This document shows, in pieces, positions 9,024 through 17,601 of a stretch of 64,000 nucleotides of DNA (positions within the stretch are counted from its first letter, which is position 1; each line of letters opens with the position of its first letter). Position numbers and translations under genes: made by a program. The stretch covers positions 17,937 through 81,936 of the forward strand of contig JANQOR010000042.1 of assembly GCA_028285685.1 (NCBI GenBank), written 5' to 3'. Below the pieces are notes generated by a model. It was not told the origin of the DNA. It saw only the letters and a program-made list of their open reading frames with translations, and searched no databases. This DNA is from Cyclobacteriaceae bacterium (GTDB lineage Bacteria; Bacteroidota; Bacteroidia; Cytophagales; Cyclobacteriaceae).

Positions 9024-10685
9024 ATGGTTTCTAACCCCATTAGACGTATTTTAAAAATAGGTCTTCAAAATACTGTTCCTATTTTGGAGTACCGCCAGAT
9101 TTTAATCACCAACTATCTCACTTTTTTCTGTATTGGTGGAGCGTTATTTATGGGGTTGGTCACAATTTTTGTTCAACTCTACGGAATTGCGGCCATCTGC
9201 CTACTGGGATCCTTTCTTTTCTTGACTACCTTCTACCTAAATCATCATCGAAAGTACCGTGCAGCTGGCCTGTATTTTATCATCCTTTCGAACCTCATCG
9301 TACTCGCATTATCATCAGTTTCGATTTACTCAGATCTTTATTCCGGAGCAGAATATCTCTATTTACCCTTAATGGCCGTTCCGCTCCTGCTGCTAGAAGG
9401 AAAAGTTAAGAATTACAGCTACTGGAGTACATTCCTCCTTCTCATAGCCGTTAAGTTTGGCAGAATTGAGTACACTGGAGGGAGCTACGATACGGAATTC
9501 GTCATCATTGCTCTGAATCTGTTCTTTGCTGCATGGTTCTTCTTTCTATTTCTAAATTTCTTCAAAAGAGTCTTGTTGCGTGCGGTTGAGAAGACAAATG
9601 AGCATGAAAAGACGCTTTACTCTTTGCTGGATAATGTTCCGGTTTATTTAGCACTGGTTGACAAAAGTGGTAGTTACAAGATCGCAAATCATCACTATTC
9701 CGATTTGTTTGGCCTGGAAAAAGATGAAATAATTGGGAAAAAGAGGGTGCGGATTTTGCCAGAAAATATACTGGAGACGCATCAGCCATTCTTTGAAAAA
9801 GCACTCGAGGGTGAATCAGTCTCTTTCTTAGAAAAAGACACCTTACCATCAGGTAAGACGATGTACTCAAGAGGAACATATGTGCCCGTCAGAAATGATA
9901 GCGGAAATATTGAGGCGATAAGTATCTACGTAGACGATGTCTCGGAGCTTGTCGAAGCGGAAGAATCACTACGAAGAACGAGTGAAACAAAAGATAAACT
10001 CTTCTCGATCATTGCGCACGATATCAGAAGCCCTTTGAATCTTTTCCAGAGCTTGCTAAATATCAGCGGTGATAAAGCCATTTCGGAAGATCAATTCCTA
10101 ATCTATCAGCGTGAGCTCAACGAGCGCCTGACATCATTACGTGAGAGGTTGGATGAACTTTTGGACTGGGCCAGGATGCAGATGGGAGGCATTAATGCAT
10201 ACCCCAGCGAAGTGGACGCCAACGAAGTTGTCAGGGAAAATGCAGATCTTTTCAAAACATTGATTGAAGGAAAAGGGATCAATTTTAAAATGAGACTCAA
10301 TTGTGAGATGGACGGATGGATGGATGAAAATCATCTCCAGGTTGCCATTCGCAATTTGCTACACAATGCTCTGAAGTATACTGATTCAGGTGGTGAGGTT
10401 ACAGCAGAAACTTCGCAGGACGACGATTCAGTACTTATAGAAATTATGGATTCAGGTGCTGGAATGACCCAGGAAGTAGTTGATTCTATCTTAAACAAGG
10501 AGATTCAAAAATCCTCAGTGGGAACCAGTGGTGAAATAGGTACAGGCCTTGGTTTGAGCCTAAGTCTCGGTTTGTTGGAAAAAAACGGCTGTATCGTCTC
10601 TCTTGAGAGCGAAATAGGAAAAGGATCGACATTTAGGATTTGGATCCCGAAATCAGATATCAATGATCCAGTAGACGCGGATTAA
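9024..10685 (+). CDS. Membrane PAS-domain sensor histidine kinase
   Basis: 553 residues. Six or so hydrophobic segments (roughly 32-52, 54-72, 80-100, 112-126, 133-146, 158-180) form an integral membrane sensor. Then a PAS domain at about 195-315 (LLDNVPVYLALVDKSGSY), HisKA with His332 in SIIAHDIRSPLN, and an HATPase_c domain with N box RNLLHNALKYTDSG, G1 box DSGAGM and G2 box GTGLGLSLS. All catalytic motifs are intact. It is paired with the REC-only protein just upstream. The signal is unknown. The stop codon lies inside a 15-bp inverted repeat that probably ends the transcript. Confidence 0.93.
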   Translation: MVSNPIRRILKIGLQNTVPILEYRQILITNYLTFFCIGGALFMGLVTIFVQLYGIAAICLLGSFLFLTTFYLNHHRKYRAAGLYFIILSNLIVLALSSVSIYSDLYSGAEYLYLPLMAVPLLLLEGKVKNYSYWSTFLLLIAVKFGRIEYTGGSYDTEFVIIALNLFFAAWFFFLFLNFFKRVLLRAVEKTNEHEKTLYSLLDNVPVYLALVDKSGSYKIANHHYSDLFGLEKDEIIGKKRVRILPENILETHQPFFEKALEGESVSFLEKDTLPSGKTMYSRGTYVPVRNDSGNIEAISIYVDDVSELVEAEESLRRTSETKDKLFSIIAHDIRSPLNLFQSLLNISGDKAISEDQFLIYQRELNERLTSLRERLDELLDWARMQMGGINAYPSEVDANEVVRENADLFKTLIEGKGINFKMRLNCEMDGWMDENHLQVAIRNLLHNALKYTDSGGEVTAETSQDDDSVLIEIMDSGAGMTQEVVDSILNKEIQKSSVGTSGEIGTGLGLSLSLGLLEKNGCIVSLESEIGKGSTFRIWIPKSDINDPVDAD

Positions 10686-10705
10686 ACAATTTGTTTAATC
10701 CGCGT
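10675..10705 (+). terminator. Inverted repeat spanning the kinase stop codon, terminator-like
   Basis: Perfect 15-bp arms ACGCGGATTAAACAA and TTGTTTAATCCGCGT separated by one T. The TAA stop of the kinase is within the first arm. There is no strong T-run after it on the + strand, so it may be a weak bidirectional terminator between two convergent genes or an mRNA-stabilising hairpin. Confidence 0.5.
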
Positions 10706-10736
10706 AAGGTCACAAGTGATTAGAGAGTGGATAAAC

Positions 10737-11036
10737 TTATATAAGAATAAGAACAAGGATAATAATAATGATCGCTCCTATGGAGATGCTCACCTTATCG
10801 TCAAGTCCTTCAGCTTTTAATTCCTTCTTAATTGATTTGAGTTCTTTTCTGATCGCCTTCTTCTCCGCCCTGTCCATCTCTTTGAGATTCATTGCTTTGA
10901 TCTCATTAACTCGTTCTACCAGTTCTGTAACTCTTTGATTGGTGTTTTCTGTTGGATTGGTATTGCTACTACTTGATGCAGCTGCTCCGAATGATATAAA
11001 CACAAATATTAGGAGGATAGAAATTTTTGCTTTCAT
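10737..11036 (-). CDS. Small exported coiled-coil protein with C-terminal hydrophobic tail
   Basis: 99 residues: signal peptide MKAKISILLIFVFISFGAAA, a serine/threonine/asparagine linker, a charged helix at about 33-78 (RVTELVERVNEIKAM...RKELKSIKKELKAEG) and a C-terminal hydrophobic stretch SIGAIIIIILVLILI. This arrangement recurs in small Bacteroidota proteins of unknown function. The C-terminal helix may anchor it in the membrane with the coiled coil outside. It is convergent with the kinase gene. No enzymatic motif is seen. Confidence 0.7.
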   Translation of the reverse strand: MKAKISILLIFVFISFGAAASSSSNTNPTENTNQRVTELVERVNEIKAMNLKEMDRAEKKAIRKELKSIKKELKAEGLDDKVSISIGAIIIIILVLILI

Positions 11037-11100
11037 ATTTAAAATTGTTTTAGTCAGTTCAAGTAACTAAAATTCTCTCTATAAAAAAAATACCAATCAG

Positions 11101-11670
11101 TTACTTTAGGATCTTGATGGTCAAAATATGTACAGACTCAACAAGCCTTTGACCATCAGCAGCCAGATTTTGAATCTCCCTAACGATATCCATTCCATCA
11201 GTGACTCGTCCAAAGGCAGCGAAGCCCTTTCCATCAGGATTTCGAGCCCCGCCAAAATCCAATTCGGGTTGATCTCCAATACAAATAAAAAACTCCGAAC
11301 TAGCCGTGCCTGGTTTAGATCGTGCCATCGAAAATGTACCATCCACGTGAGTTAGACCTGTTTCCTCGGTCGTCTCATGTCTGATTGGGGGATAAGGCCG
11401 ATCTTTCCTGAAACCTAACCCGCCTTGAATGACTTCAATTTTTACATCATTATTGGGCTGATTGTCTGGACGCACTGTCCGATAAAAATGTGCACCGACA
11501 AATTGTTCATTCTTTACATACCTCAGAAAATTTTCGCAAGTGATAGGCGCTTTGTCGGAGTAGAGTTCAACGACGATTGAACCTAGGCTAGTTTTCATCT
11601 CAATTTTTTCTGTCTGCGCATTAAGGCAGAGAGTGAACAACAAAGAGACGTGTACCGGAACCGTTTTCAT
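11101..11670 (-). CDS. Exported cyclophilin-type peptidyl-prolyl isomerase
   Basis: 189 residues from ATG at 11670, which gives a compact signal peptide (MKTVPVHVSLLFTLCLNAQ); an ATG at 11712 would add 14 residues. The cyclophilin fold is clear: TSLGSIVVELYSDKAPITCENFLRYV, FYRTVRP, VIQGGLGF, HVDGTFSMARSKPGTASSEFFICIGD and GKGFAAFGRVTDGMDIVREIQ. The catalytic Arg of FYRTVR and the FFI strand are retained. It isomerises peptidyl-proline bonds in exported proteins. It is divergent from the dipeptidase gene, with about 60-100 bp between starts. Confidence 0.9.
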   Translation of the reverse strand: MKTVPVHVSLLFTLCLNAQTEKIEMKTSLGSIVVELYSDKAPITCENFLRYVKNEQFVGAHFYRTVRPDNQPNNDVKIEVIQGGLGFRKDRPYPPIRHETTEETGLTHVDGTFSMARSKPGTASSEFFICIGDQPELDFGGARNPDGKGFAAFGRVTDGMDIVREIQNLAADGQRLVESVHILTIKILK

Positions 11671-11732
11671 CTTTTTTATGAATGAAAAAGCACGAATAAA
11701 ATGAGCATCCATTCAATTTAATAATTTTATGC

Positions 11733-12719
11733 ATGCATTTACCGGTTGTTGACCTTCATTGTGATCTATTGTGCTATCTGGAAGAAGTACCCAATGCCCA
11801 TCCTTTTGCAGAAGAAGATATTGGCTGTTCCGTTCCTGCTTTGAGATCAGGAAATGTGGGTCTCCAGGTTTTAGCCATTTACACGGCTACTGAAAATGGT
11901 AGTACTAAATCTGCCATAAATCAAAGTTTAATATTCAAGGATCTTCTCACGAAACATGCTGATGATTTCACCAAGATTGAAAAGTATGAAAATATAGCAA
12001 TGGATTTCGGTTCCAAGATCGGCATTGTAGCAGCCATTGAAAACGCTTCTGGGTTTTGCGAGGAAGATGAACCACTTGAAAGGGGCTTTGAGAAATTGGA
12101 GCAGATCATACAGAACACCACCAGAGTTTTGTATATCACCATGACTCACCACATGGAAAACCGATTTGGTGGAGGGAATTATAGTAATGCGGGACTCAAA
12201 GACGATGGGAAAGCCCTGCTAGACTACCTGGACGGAAGAAAAATTGCCATCGATTTTTCTCATACAAGCGACGCTCTCGCCAACGGTATTCTCGATTACC
12301 TGTCAGAAAAAAGCCTGGACATTCCGGTGATAGCAAGTCACTCGAATTTTCGAGAGATATTTGATCACCCTCGCAATTTGACAGATCCTGTGGCAAGGGA
12401 AATCATTAACCGAAAAGGACTCATTGGAATCAATTTCGTTCGAGCATTTCTAAACAATGAGGATCCGAACGCAATCTATGATCATATAGATCATGGTTTT
12501 TCTCTCGGTGGGGAGAAGGCCATTTGTTTCGGAGCTGATTACTTTCACACGGGAAGTCACCCGGACCCAGCACGTACACCCTTCTACCATCCAGACCATG
12601 AAGACGCGACTTGCTACCCCCGGATTTTGAATGATTTATCAAAACGACTTGACCAGGAACTTGTCCACTCGATTGCCGCCAAAAATGCCGTTGACTACAT
12701 TAACAGGATTTGGAGTTGA
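11733..12719 (+). CDS. Peptidase M19 (renal dipeptidase-like) dipeptidase
   Basis: 328 residues, amidohydrolase-fold membrane dipeptidase family. The first metal motif HxD is His9-Cys-Asp11 in VVDLHCDLLCYL; the bridging glutamate is in IVAAIENASGF; further metal histidines fit VIASHSNFREIFDHPRNLTD, and GADYFHTG completes the barrel. There is no signal peptide, so it appears cytoplasmic. It hydrolyses dipeptides, possibly including D-amino-acid dipeptides. The gene stands alone between the divergent cyclophilin gene and the AraC regulator. Family is certain, substrate not. Confidence 0.9.
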   Translation: MHLPVVDLHCDLLCYLEEVPNAHPFAEEDIGCSVPALRSGNVGLQVLAIYTATENGSTKSAINQSLIFKDLLTKHADDFTKIEKYENIAMDFGSKIGIVAAIENASGFCEEDEPLERGFEKLEQIIQNTTRVLYITMTHHMENRFGGGNYSNAGLKDDGKALLDYLDGRKIAIDFSHTSDALANGILDYLSEKSLDIPVIASHSNFREIFDHPRNLTDPVAREIINRKGLIGINFVRAFLNNEDPNAIYDHIDHGFSLGGEKAICFGADYFHTGSHPDPARTPFYHPDHEDATCYPRILNDLSKRLDQELVHSIAAKNAVDYINRIWS

Positions 12720-12804
12720 TGTTATGTTATAGACTGCGCCTTTCCAGTATTTTTTGTGGCAAAGGCGTAAATTCAACGGATCAAAGCAATATTGAAAAGT
12801 GTCC

Positions 12805-13929
12805 ATGACATTTGACATCAATTCCATTCTTCTCCTTATCATCATTTTTCAATTCCTTTTTATGGGTTTCTTCCTATTAACCAATAAGATGGGAAAAAGA
12901 TCATCCAATCTACTGCTTGGTATTTTTTGCATGACCATTTCTATCAGCCTAAGTGAAATGTTGATCACTATCAATGGGAGATATGATCTGGTTGGGCTCT
13001 TCTCCTTTACAGACCTTCTCCTAATGCTTGTTTATGGACCCTTGATCTACCTCTACTGCAGGTCCGTCATCTACAAGAACTTCACTTTTGAACGGAGACA
13101 ACTTTGGCATTTTGGACCATTTATCGTGCTGACGATTCTATCTACGATCAATTATATGTCTGTTTCCGAAGAGCAAAAATTAGAAGCACTGCAAAAAATT
13201 TACACTCACAAACTGTCTTTTGGGCAGGCAATGATGGTGCTCCCATTCTACCTTCATATTCTGGTGTACATTGTTTTGTCATTCGGCCAGGTCAAGGTTT
13301 ATAGGCGAGTTATTTCGGAGGATTTCTCAGACTTGAAGCCTTACTCGATGGATTGGCTGATCTTTCTTATCAGATCCTTTTTTGCGATCACTCTAATATC
13401 AATGTTCCTGAGTATTTTCCCCTATACGGAATTCAAACAATTGTCGAGATACGCGCTGGCAGCAGACATCATCTTGACTTTTTTTATTATTAATCAAATA
13501 GTATTTAAGGCGCTCAAGCAGCCTGATCTGTTCTCGGGCATCGAGGAACCAAAGAAGTATTACAAATCGAGCTTAACCGATATAGATAAAGAAGCAGGCC
13601 GCTCTGACATAGAAAGACTAATGCTTGACGATAAGCCATACCTTGACCCAAATTTGTCCTTGGAAGCATTAGCGGAAATGTTGGGTATGAAGAAGCGCGA
13701 TGTATCACAAATAATCAATGAGGAAATGAACTTGTCATTTCATGATTACATCAATAGAGAGCGGATCAATCATGCCAAACAAATTATGAGTGGGTCGGAC
13801 CCCAAGATCACTGTACTTGAGGTGCTTTATCAATCAGGGTTTAACTCCAAATCCTCTTTCAATGCGGCGTTTAAAAAACAAAGTTCACAGACCCCAACCG
13901 AGTATCGCAGGTCCTTGCTAAATAAATAG
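12805..13929 (+). CDS. AraC-family regulator with N-terminal membrane domain
   Basis: 374 residues from ATG at 12805 (a GTG two codons upstream is less likely). The first 230 residues contain about six or seven hydrophobic helices (SILLLIIIFQFLFMGFFLL, LLLMLVYGPLIYLYC, FIVLTILSTINYM and others). A cytoplasmic AraC-type DNA-binding domain follows at about 265-372, with LSLEALAEMLGMKKRDVSQIINE and the second helix-turn-helix VLEVLYQSGFNSKSSFNAAFKKQSSQTPTEYR. This membrane-anchored AraC architecture is common in Bacteroidota and suggests sensing at the membrane. It sits just upstream of an Lnt-like gene; targets and signal are unknown. Confidence 0.9.
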   Translation: MTFDINSILLLIIIFQFLFMGFFLLTNKMGKRSSNLLLGIFCMTISISLSEMLITINGRYDLVGLFSFTDLLLMLVYGPLIYLYCRSVIYKNFTFERRQLWHFGPFIVLTILSTINYMSVSEEQKLEALQKIYTHKLSFGQAMMVLPFYLHILVYIVLSFGQVKVYRRVISEDFSDLKPYSMDWLIFLIRSFFAITLISMFLSIFPYTEFKQLSRYALAADIILTFFIINQIVFKALKQPDLFSGIEEPKKYYKSSLTDIDKEAGRSDIERLMLDDKPYLDPNLSLEALAEMLGMKKRDVSQIINEEMNLSFHDYINRERINHAKQIMSGSDPKITVLEVLYQSGFNSKSSFNAAFKKQSSQTPTEYRRSLLNK

Positions 13930-13992
13930 TATTAGTACGCGTTCTCGGTCGATTGTCTAGTGGATCAATCCAAGTTTTGGTGAAAAAAGATC

Positions 13993-15555
13993 ATGCTCAT
14001 TAATGAAGATGTACAAGTCAAATGGCTTTTCCTGACAATTGGTGCAAGCGGATATCTACTAAGCGGACCCGTTTTTCAAATCGGAATCACGGGTTGGGTT
14101 ATTCCAATTGGTATCTTGTATTTTGTTCGTTCCAGTAGGACCTGGAGAGGCTACCTGTGGTCAGTCCTGTTCATGTCAACATTCATTTTTATTTCGTCGC
14201 ATGCGAGTTCTCCATTACCGATTGTAGCCACATTGGTGTCGTCCATTCTTTCCGGTTTTCTCGACGGAATACCTTTTCTGTTTGATCGTATCCTATACCG
14301 AAAACTTAAACCTGGCCACGCCGTTTTTCTGTTCCCTGTTTTGGCTGTTACATATGAATATCTCATCTCGTTCCCACTTAGTTCCATTGGAGTAGTCGGT
14401 GCCACACAGTCAAGATTTGAAGAACTCGCTCAGCTTGCCTCCATAACTGGTGTTTTCGGAATTTCTTTTGTGATGTATTGGTTTGCTTCGTCGATAGTCT
14501 CGCGGACTATGGACAGAGAGGGAAGGATTGGCAATTTGAAAGCGTGTGCTGTGGTGCTGGGTCTCGTACTCATATTTGGTATCGTCAAAATTCGAACTAA
14601 TGATCTATATGAAAAGACGGTGAAAGTATCAGGCATCGTTTTGGAAGAACATCGCTTGTATGAAGAATTGTATGAAATCTTTTTTGACATTCCAGTTGAA
14701 TTTACGATCGGTGCGGGTGGGTCCCCGGAGCTAGATAGATTGTTTGGTGCATTGGAAGAATTTCGGAAGAATCCGCAGGATGAAAGATATCAAGGGGTGT
14801 TTGAAGCATTAAAGAACTTTGAAGATGATATGATGGAGACCACGATAACGGAAGCCAAAAGTGGTTCCAAGATCATTGTTTGGTCCGAAACTAATCTTGC
14901 GGTCTTTAAGGATGATGAAGAGGTCGTGTTGGAGCGAGTTCAGAAGATTGCATTGGAAGAGGAAGTGACAATCCTGGCGTCAATGGCAGTATTGCTTCCA
15001 TATACTAAGGGTGGCCCGATGTACGAAAACAAATCGGTGCTGGTAACTCAAGATGGTGAAATCGTAGATCGATATGAAAAAGCAAAACCAGTTCCTTTCC
15101 TTGACTCATCGCTTCCCGGGGACGGACGGCTTGCTATTATAGGCACTCAACATGGTAAACTTACTTCAGCTATTTGCTATGATGCAGATTTCCCTGATTT
15201 GATGAGACAGTCAGGAAAAGCAGACATTCTACTACTTCCTTCTAACGACTGGTTAGGAATTTCACCTTATCATGGTGACAATGCGATTTTTAGAGCCATT
15301 GAGAATGGTGTTTCGATCGTAAGGCCCACTGGGACTGGTCAGTCGATTGTTTTTGGACCTAATGGAAGAGTATTGGCTAGGCTGGACGCTTACGATCATG
15401 AAGTTAGGGTTATCAATGCACATGTTCCGATAGAGGGCGTTACAACAGTATTCGATTATGTCGGCAATACTTTCGCCTGGTTATGCATAGCTGCGACCAT
15501 GTTGCTTGTAGGTATAGCGATGACCAGGCGTCGCATTAGTGGAAATGATCTGTAG
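13993..15555 (+). CDS. Apolipoprotein N-acyltransferase-like membrane CN hydrolase
   Basis: 520 residues: a hydrophobic N-terminal half (about 10-200, six or more helices) and an exported nitrilase (CN hydrolase) domain at about 210-490, then one C-terminal helix (AWLCIAATMLLVGIA). This is the Lnt layout. Catalytic residues fit Glu299 (IIVWSETN), Lys363 (YEKAKPVPF) and Cys395 (TSAICYDADF). Asp follows the CY of the nucleophile motif where Lnt normally has Glu, and residues about 220-290 form an acidic insertion. It may acylate lipoproteins or another exported substrate. It is probably a paralogue or divergent homologue rather than a proven Lnt; about 60 bp separate it from the AraC gene. Confidence 0.75.
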   Translation: MLINEDVQVKWLFLTIGASGYLLSGPVFQIGITGWVIPIGILYFVRSSRTWRGYLWSVLFMSTFIFISSHASSPLPIVATLVSSILSGFLDGIPFLFDRILYRKLKPGHAVFLFPVLAVTYEYLISFPLSSIGVVGATQSRFEELAQLASITGVFGISFVMYWFASSIVSRTMDREGRIGNLKACAVVLGLVLIFGIVKIRTNDLYEKTVKVSGIVLEEHRLYEELYEIFFDIPVEFTIGAGGSPELDRLFGALEEFRKNPQDERYQGVFEALKNFEDDMMETTITEAKSGSKIIVWSETNLAVFKDDEEVVLERVQKIALEEEVTILASMAVLLPYTKGGPMYENKSVLVTQDGEIVDRYEKAKPVPFLDSSLPGDGRLAIIGTQHGKLTSAICYDADFPDLMRQSGKADILLLPSNDWLGISPYHGDNAIFRAIENGVSIVRPTGTGQSIVFGPNGRVLARLDAYDHEVRVINAHVPIEGVTTVFDYVGNTFAWLCIAATMLLVGIAMTRRRISGNDL

Positions 15556-15655
15556 GTTAAAGTTTAACAGCCTTTAACTGAATAATTGTTTGGACTGAGG
15601 TCGAACTTTTTAATTTCGCTCCGGATAAATTTGAGACTGCTAAATGGTGCAAAAC

Positions 15656-15680
15656 AAAAAAATCCCGCTAATGCGGGATT
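15656..15680 (-). terminator. Rho-independent terminator, second after tRNA-Lys
   Basis: Read on the minus strand: 8-bp stem AATCCCGC / GCGGGATT with a 4-base loop followed by a run of seven T. It lies downstream of the tRNA-Lys gene and of a duplicated tRNA 3' end, so it is the distal stop for that transcript. It may also insulate the Lnt-like gene on the opposite strand. Confidence 0.8.
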
Positions 15681-15683
15681 ATC

Positions 15684-15700
15684 GTGATTCGTCTGGGGCT
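15684..15700 (-). repeat. Duplicate of the tRNA-Lys 3' end (17 bp)
   Basis: The 17 bases GTGATTCGTCTGGGGCT occur here and at 15773-15789, where they are the T-arm and acceptor end of tRNA-Lys. The bases upstream (15701-15740) do not form a tRNA but contain a hairpin (TCCCG, 8-base loop, CGGGA). This may be an attachment-site scar or a decayed tandem tRNA copy. Confidence 0.6.
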
Positions 15701-15742
15701 TCCCGTCTGAAGCCGGGATAAACTTCTCGCCAGGACGCAAAC

Positions 15743-15770
15743 AAAAAAGGCTTTGATTTGCTCAAAGCCT
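15743..15770 (-). terminator. Rho-independent terminator just after tRNA-Lys
   Basis: On the minus strand a 9-bp stem AGGCTTTGA / TCAAAGCCT with a 5-base loop is followed by at least six T. It begins four bases beyond the tRNA discriminator base. Confidence 0.85.
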
Positions 15771-15773
15771 ATG

Positions 15774-15846
15774 TGATTCGTCTGGGGCTCGAACCCAGGA
15801 CCCTCTCCTTAAAAGGGAGATGCTCTACCAGCTGCGCTAACGAATC
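15774..15846 (-). tRNA. tRNA-Lys (anticodon UUU)
   Basis: Folds by eye as a complete cloverleaf on the minus strand: acceptor stem GATTCGT/ACGAATC (7 bp), D arm GCGC...GAGC (one mismatch), anticodon stem TCTCC/GGAGA with loop CTTTTAA (anticodon TTT), T stem CTGGG/CCCAG with loop TTCGAGC, discriminator A. No CCA is encoded. A terminator follows directly. Confidence 0.95.
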
Positions 15847-15934
15847 CTCCTTTTGTATTAAAAAATAAATGCAATTTAGAAGGCGTTCTCTAAATTGCGG
15901 ATGCAAAAATAGAAACCTTACAGTAAAATACCAT

Positions 15935-16642
15935 ATGATCTCACGATTAATAGTAGTGTTGATTTTTTTAGGTTCATTTTTTCACTCTTTGGCTAGCAAG
16001 AAATCGCAGTTCGAGGGGGATTCTCTCTTTGCACAGCAGAAATACACGGAAGCTTTTCAGGTCTATGAAGGAATTTTCCAAGCAGGCCAATATAGTGAAT
16101 CGATGCTGCTTAAAATGGCTTTTATTAAAGACGGACTGGGAAACTTTGTTGACGCGCTATACTACCTGGATCTATACTACAAAACCTCCGCAGATAGATC
16201 AGTGGTTATAAAAATTGAAGAAATTAGTAGTGAAAAAGGGCTGGCAGGGTATAGCTACAATGACTCACACTTTTTCATGGCCTTGCTGAGTAAGTATCGG
16301 GTGCAAATCCAGTTGCTTTTGGTTTCCATAGCTCTATTCCTCACTGTTTACGTTTTCAAGAAAAGACAGCTCAAAGAAAGGCCTATTACGGCCACTATCT
16401 TCCAAATTCTAACCTTAAGCTCATTGCTGCTGCTTTCTAATGGGACCTACGAAAGTACTTACGGAATTATCAGTCAAAATAGCACCTTGCTTAGAACAGG
16501 GCCATCAGCTGGAGCCGAACCAGTGCAGATAATTGATCAAGGTCATAAAGTAACCGTCTTGGACCGATCCGAAGTTTGGACGAAAATCAACTGGGATGGA
16601 GAGGAAGTCTATCTGCGAAATGGAAAAATCAAGATTATTTAA
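15935..16642 (+). CDS. TPR-like membrane protein with C-terminal SH3-like domain
   Basis: 235 residues from ATG at 15935, which gives signal peptide MISRLIVVLIFLGSFFHSLA; an in-frame ATG at 15869 would begin only 23 bases from the tRNA gene and add a basic extension. TPR-like helices (GDSLFAQQKYTEAFQVYEGIFQAGQYSESMLLKMAFIKDGLGNF in two blocks, about 30-75) are followed by two transmembrane segments (about 130-150 and 160-175) and an SH3-like part (LLRTGPSAGAEPVQIIDQGHKVTVLDRSEVWTKINWDGEEVYLR). The layout resembles BatE-type proteins but the usual Bat operon is absent. Its 3' end overlaps the convergent SDR gene by 8 bp. Confidence 0.75.
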   Translation: MISRLIVVLIFLGSFFHSLASKKSQFEGDSLFAQQKYTEAFQVYEGIFQAGQYSESMLLKMAFIKDGLGNFVDALYYLDLYYKTSADRSVVIKIEEISSEKGLAGYSYNDSHFFMALLSKYRVQIQLLLVSIALFLTVYVFKKRQLKERPITATIFQILTLSSLLLLSNGTYESTYGIISQNSTLLRTGPSAGAEPVQIIDQGHKVTVLDRSEVWTKINWDGEEVYLRNGKIKII

Positions 16643-17438
16643 GAGGAGAATCAGCCTCTTTTTTCATCATATTGTAAACCATTTTGTCAAGTCTGGAAGG
16701 AATGATTTTGTTAAGTAAGACTGCCATCTTACCTTGAAAGGTCAGGATCAGATCACGCTTCTTTTTTTGATGTGCTTTGAATGTTCTCCTAGCTACTTCA
16801 TCTGAGGACATCATTTTCTTCTCATCCCTGGGGGATTCTTTCTGTGATTTTCCATCAGCGGCCAGCGCGGTGTTTCGAATATTCGAGCTGGTGAATCCGG
16901 GACAAACGACTAAAACATGCACACCCCGGGACATAACCTCAGTGCGGAGCGCTTCAAAAAAACCTTGCATTGCAAATTTGGACGATGAATAGGCTGTACG
17001 TGCCGGTGTTGAGCGCCACCCATTAATTGACGAAATAGCGATGATCGAGCCCTTAACTTTCAACAAGTGAGGTAGTGCGGCCTTCACTGCGTAGATAGCT
17101 CCATAGAAATTGATATCCATCAACTTTTTAAAGACCTCGAGCTGCAGGTCCTCAAACAGGGCGCGCATTCCAATTCCGGCATTGCAAATGAGAACATCTA
17201 TCCGTCCGAAAGTACTGATTGCTTCCTCTATAAGTTTTTTGTTGTCCTCTTCCGAGGCGGAGTCAAGTGCAAGAGACAGAAATTGATGATTGCCTTTTTT
17301 AAGCTCCTGCTCTGTATCACTCATCCTATCTGCATCTCTCCCAGTGAAAACAATGGCATAACCTTCTTCCGCATATTTCATGACCAGGGATCTACCAATT
17401 CCTGAGGAACCGCCTGTAATAATTGCTACTTTTTGCAT
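16635..17438 (-). CDS. Short-chain dehydrogenase/reductase (SDR)
   Basis: 267-residue classical SDR. The nucleotide-binding motif TGGSSGIG is at 8-15, NAG at 86-88, and the catalytic Ser136/137, Tyr150 and Lys154 (TAYSSSKFAMQGFF) are complete. The basic residue in FTGRD after the second strand favours NADP(H). The C-terminal 40 residues (KAHQKKKRDLILTFQGKMAVLLNKIIPSRL) resemble the extension of DHRS7-like SDRs, which may associate with membranes. Substrate is unknown. It is monocistronic and convergent with the TPR/SH3 gene. Confidence 0.92.
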   Translation of the reverse strand: MQKVAIITGGSSGIGRSLVMKYAEEGYAIVFTGRDADRMSDTEQELKKGNHQFLSLALDSASEEDNKKLIEEAISTFGRIDVLICNAGIGMRALFEDLQLEVFKKLMDINFYGAIYAVKAALPHLLKVKGSIIAISSINGWRSTPARTAYSSSKFAMQGFFEALRTEVMSRGVHVLVVCPGFTSSNIRNTALAADGKSQKESPRDEKKMMSSDEVARRTFKAHQKKKRDLILTFQGKMAVLLNKIIPSRLDKMVYNMMKKEADSPLK

Positions 17439-17539
17439 ACTAACTCACCTACTGGTATAACTTTTGCCAAGATAGTTCAACTGAAAACAATTGTTAAAAT
17501 TTTAAATGCGCGTGCAACCTTGGGAGGGTTAAAAGCATT

Positions 17540-17583
17540 ATATCCAAGTCAAACACTTCAAATATCCAAGTCAAACACTTCAA
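17540..17583. repeat. 22-bp perfect tandem duplication
   Basis: Two back-to-back copies of a 22-bp unit containing TATCCAAGTCAAACACTTCA. It ends 18 bases before the ATG of the DUF5686 gene, so it lies in that gene's 5' untranslated region or promoter. Confidence 0.9.
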
Positions 17584-17601
17584 AATAAACACCTATCCTA
17601 A

